This document shows, in pieces, positions 32,643 through 34,211 of a stretch of DNA of 34,211 bases. Source of the stretch: JBBQFC01 sp038321615 (GTDB lineage Bacteria > Bacteroidota > Bacteroidia > Flavobacteriales_D > Cryomorphaceae); the NCBI GenBank assembly GCA_038321615.1, contig JBBQFC010000036.1, positions 1 to 34,211 of the forward strand, written 5' to 3'. Every line of letters starts with the position of its first letter. Within the stretch, counting starts at the first letter, position 1. A program made the position numbers and the translations under genes. Below the pieces are notes generated by a model. The model was not told where the DNA came from. It saw only the letters and a program-made list of their open reading frames with translations, and did no database searches.

Positions 32643-33689
32643 ATGAAAACGTCAAATTTGGTCTATAATTTACCCGAGCAAGCTTCAGGAAAGCTATCGA
32701 AATTGATCGGTGATTTAGCTTTGGCCAATGATCAATCGGAAGGTTATTTATCCGATTGGAACGACCAAATAAATCAAAGTACTATATTAAATCCTTGGTT
32801 CACAAGGACTAATGTTGTTCAGTCGCTTGAAGGGATAGCGCATATGATACGAAGAGAAGCATTGCAATCCTGGCTTAAAATGTACAATACCGGGGGTAAG
32901 TCAGAACCTAAGCGCGTAGGAATGGTGCTGGCCGGAAATATTCCTTTGGTCGGTTTTCACGATATTTTTTCAGTTGCCCTTTCCGGACACCATGCCGTTG
33001 TAAAATGTGCCAGTCAAGACCGCGTTCTGCTTCCGGCGCTTTTCAAAATTCTGCTGGAAGAAACCCATTTCGAAGGGTTTAATATTGAGTGGATCGACGG
33101 CCGTATGCCTCAAATAGATGCCATGATAGCCACTGGCAGCAACAATACATCGCGCTATTTTGAATATTACTTTTCAAAAGTGCCTCATATCATTCGCAAA
33201 AATCGAAATGCGGTGGCCATCCTTTCGGGAAATGAAAGTGAAGCTGAATTAATTGCGCTCGGCGCCGACATATTTAGCTATTTCGGAATGGGTTGTCGAA
33301 ACGTCTCGAAACTATACATCCATAGCGATTTTGAAATTGACCGATTTTTCAAACCTATCTACCCTTACCACCCAATAATAAACCACCACAAGTACGCAAA
33401 CAATTACGATTACTACCGCGCTTTGTGGATGCTCAACAGGGAAGATTTACTTGACAATGGGTTCTTAATTCTTCGTCCGTCAGAAGCCATTGCCAGCCCC
33501 ATTGCATCCCTTTTTTACGAGCGATACACCGACGAAACCGTACTTCGCGACACCTTGAAGGGTCGGACCGAAGAGATACAATGCATCGTTTCGCAGACTG
33601 ATATCCCTTTCGGAAAGGCACAGGCCCCCGATCTTTGGGATTATGCCGATGGAGTGGATACCATGGCGTTTTTGCAAGGGTTGGGTTAA
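32643..33689 (+). CDS. LuxC-like acyl-CoA reductase
   Basis: 348-residue protein of the LuxC/acyl-CoA reductase family (PF05893), which reduces an acyl thioester to an aldehyde with NAD(P)H through an acyl-cysteine intermediate. Family segments include RVGMVLAGNIPLVGFHDIFS, IDAMIATGSNNTSRYFEYYF and FSYFGMGCRNVSKLYIHSD, where C218 is at the catalytic-cysteine position. The luxD and luxE partner genes are absent, so this is not a light-emission system. Homologues in Bacteroidota commonly lie beside this ferredoxin and serC-serA (from memory). The physiological substrate is unknown. Confidence 0.9.
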   Translation: MKTSNLVYNLPEQASGKLSKLIGDLALANDQSEGYLSDWNDQINQSTILNPWFTRTNVVQSLEGIAHMIRREALQSWLKMYNTGGKSEPKRVGMVLAGNIPLVGFHDIFSVALSGHHAVVKCASQDRVLLPALFKILLEETHFEGFNIEWIDGRMPQIDAMIATGSNNTSRYFEYYFSKVPHIIRKNRNAVAILSGNESEAELIALGADIFSYFGMGCRNVSKLYIHSDFEIDRFFKPIYPYHPIINHHKYANNYDYYRALWMLNREDLLDNGFLILRPSEAIASPIASLFYERYTDETVLRDTLKGRTEEIQCIVSQTDIPFGKAQAPDLWDYADGVDTMAFLQGLG

Positions 33690-33856
33690 AATCGCCCAGA
33701 TAGGCCTCCTCCCCCGCCGAAGCGGTTGTCATAACTCGCCATGAGCGAAAAATTTCGCGAAAGCAAATATTCTACGCCTATTTGCCACGTGATCTCATTC
33801 CGGTAGCTTGGCTTTGATGGAACATATCCAGATTTTATTTTATAATCTTCATACAT
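33686..33856 (-). CDS. 56-residue ORF resembling the C-terminal end of an outer-membrane beta-barrel (probable gene remnant)
   Basis: The frame runs from ATG 33856, which overlaps the toxin stop codon (TAATG), to TAA at 33686-33688, overlapping the acyl-CoA reductase stop. It begins MYEDYKIKSGYVPSKPSYRN; the second half (ITWQIGVEYLLSRNFSLMAS, then YDNRFGGGGGLSGRF) alternates aromatic and polar residues and ends in phenylalanine, as the last strands of outer-membrane barrels do. An in-frame TGA lies three codons upstream of the ATG, so the barrel part that should precede it is missing. A remnant of a larger gene is the likely explanation; a complete small protein is less likely. Confidence 0.5.
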   Translation of the reverse strand: MYEDYKIKSGYVPSKPSYRNEITWQIGVEYLLSRNFSLMASYDNRFGGGGGLSGRF

Positions 33857-34119
33857 TACGGGAATTCATTGTAAATATCCTTTCTGCGCAGAGATCGGGC
33901 AAAGCTTACTTTTTCGTCATCAATTTCTAGTCCGTATCGGTAATCCTTAAACTTAATTCTGTAATAGTTTCGAAATCCTTTTAATTCTCTATGTTTTTTA
34001 AATCCCAATGCTTCTACAATTTTGAACGCTTTCAATTGTCTGAGCGACTGCAATTTTAATCTTTGAATCCCTTATTTCTTAAGGTCTTTAGAAAACGATC
34101 TGTCTACGTAGACAATCAT
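33856..34119 (-). pseudogene. RelE/ParE-family toxin gene with two compensating frameshifts
   Basis: Frame 1 from ATG 34119 reads MIVYVDRSFSKDLKK and stops at TAA 34074-34072. The adjacent frame then reads DSKIKIAVAQTIESV...NCRSIG until TAA 34000-33998. Frame 1 resumes with KKHRELKGFRNYYRIKFKD, continues YRYGLEIDDEKVSFARS, and ends LRRKDIYNEFP. Adding one A near 34075 and removing one G of the run at 34004-34006 gives a continuous 87-residue RelE-type protein, the normal length. The conserved core (ELKGFRNYYRIK, DYRYGLEI, ARSLRRKDIY) is intact. RelE toxins cut mRNA in the ribosome. The start overlaps the antitoxin stop (ATGA). The gene is either decayed or carries sequencing errors at homopolymers. 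The downstream 65-codon open frame alone is not a full toxin. Confidence 0.78.
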
Positions 34120-34211
34120 TTCTTCAGTTCCGATATACAAGCTTCTGTGTTTACATATTCGCCTGTTCTACCGTTTTGAATCGCACAGGCCAATCCCATA
34201 TCTTCAGCATT
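34116..34211 (-). CDS. Antitoxin C-terminus (partial, 5' end outside window)
   Basis: The last 31 residues of a frame entering from the right edge: NAEDMGLACAIQNGRTGEYV followed by NTEACISELKK and TGA. It overlaps the toxin ATG by four bases, the usual arrangement for type II toxin-antitoxin pairs with the antitoxin first. The visible part resembles the C-terminal toxin-binding tail of short antitoxins found beside RelE proteins in Bacteroidota; the DNA-binding part is not visible, so the antitoxin type cannot be named. Confidence 0.65.
   Translation of the reverse strand, partial: NAEDMGLACAIQNGRTGEYVNTEACISELKK

Noticed and set aside
32643..33689. Bioluminescence (lux) function for the LuxC-like gene
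   Set aside because: luxA, luxB, luxD and luxE are absent, and LuxC-like reductases occur widely in non-luminous Bacteroidota.
33856..34053. 65-codon frame as a complete small toxin
   Set aside because: Its first 20 residues are not toxin-like, while the neighbouring frame encodes the expected middle part; it is the tail of the frameshifted gene.
1..34211. CRISPR array, insertion sequence, prophage or tRNA gene
   Set aside because: No regular spaced repeats, transposase or integrase motifs, phage genes or cloverleaf-like segments were found by reading.

Overview
The window looks like chromosomal DNA of a Bacteroidota bacterium, probably of the Flavobacteriales (inference). The reasons are two secreted proteins with type IX secretion (T9SS) C-terminal sorting domains, the Bacteroidota-restricted DUF4295 gene beside rpmB-rpmG, several promoters with the Bacteroidota form TTG-N19/20-TAnnTTTG, scarce Shine-Dalgarno sequences, and a PyrR-PyrB pair. 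No rRNA, tRNA, CRISPR array, insertion sequence or prophage was seen.

Layout. (1) 1-4500: the 3' end of an unknown plus-strand gene, then a minus-strand housekeeping block cinA > rpmB > rpmG > DUF4295 > [terminator] > ftsY > rimO. (2) 4646-8799: plus-strand genes for a large P-domain T9SS protein, a DUF4197 lipoprotein and a SirB1/transglutaminase-like protein. (3) 8789-17554: a compact minus-strand surface-polysaccharide locus: WbpP-like epimerase, two tandem Wzx-type flippases, a FemAB/GNAT-like transferase, a Wzy/WaaL-type polymerase or ligase, a GT2 glycosyltransferase, a DegT sugar aminotransferase and a PglC-like initiating transferase. Most are packed with overlaps, and the locus directly follows the minus-strand genes coiled-coil protein > zapA > rny. 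(4) 19915-26953: M23 peptidase (plus), then minus-strand N-acetylglucosamine-kinase-like ATPase, LuxR response regulator, RNase Z, a small T9SS protein, a STAS protein, pyrB and pyrR. (5) 27063-28715: a GH5-like lipoprotein preceded by a 398-bp gene-free gap. (6) 29114-33689: serA, serC, an exported protein and a ferredoxin (minus), divergent from a LuxC-like acyl-CoA reductase (plus). (7) 33686-34211: an AT-rich accessory patch holding a short beta-barrel-like C-terminal ORF, a RelE-family toxin gene broken by two compensating single-base indels, and the 3' end of its antitoxin gene.

How the genes fit together. The polysaccharide genes supply undecaprenyl-phosphate sugar priming (PglC-like), an amino sugar (DegT), chain extension (GT2), export (Wzx) and polymerisation or ligation (Wzy). 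Only one elongating glycosyltransferase and no 4,6-dehydratase are present, so part of the pathway must lie elsewhere. SerC and SerA make the middle and first steps of serine synthesis, while the ferredoxin and acyl-CoA reductase start from overlapping divergent promoters.

Nothing here is a clearly new defence or mobile system. The observations most worth checking are the twice-frameshifted toxin with the barrel-like ORF behind it, the shared palindrome between ferredoxin and acyl-CoA reductase, the -7 promoter elements lying 4 nt from start codons, the tandem flippases, and the coiled-coil protein encoded next to zapA.
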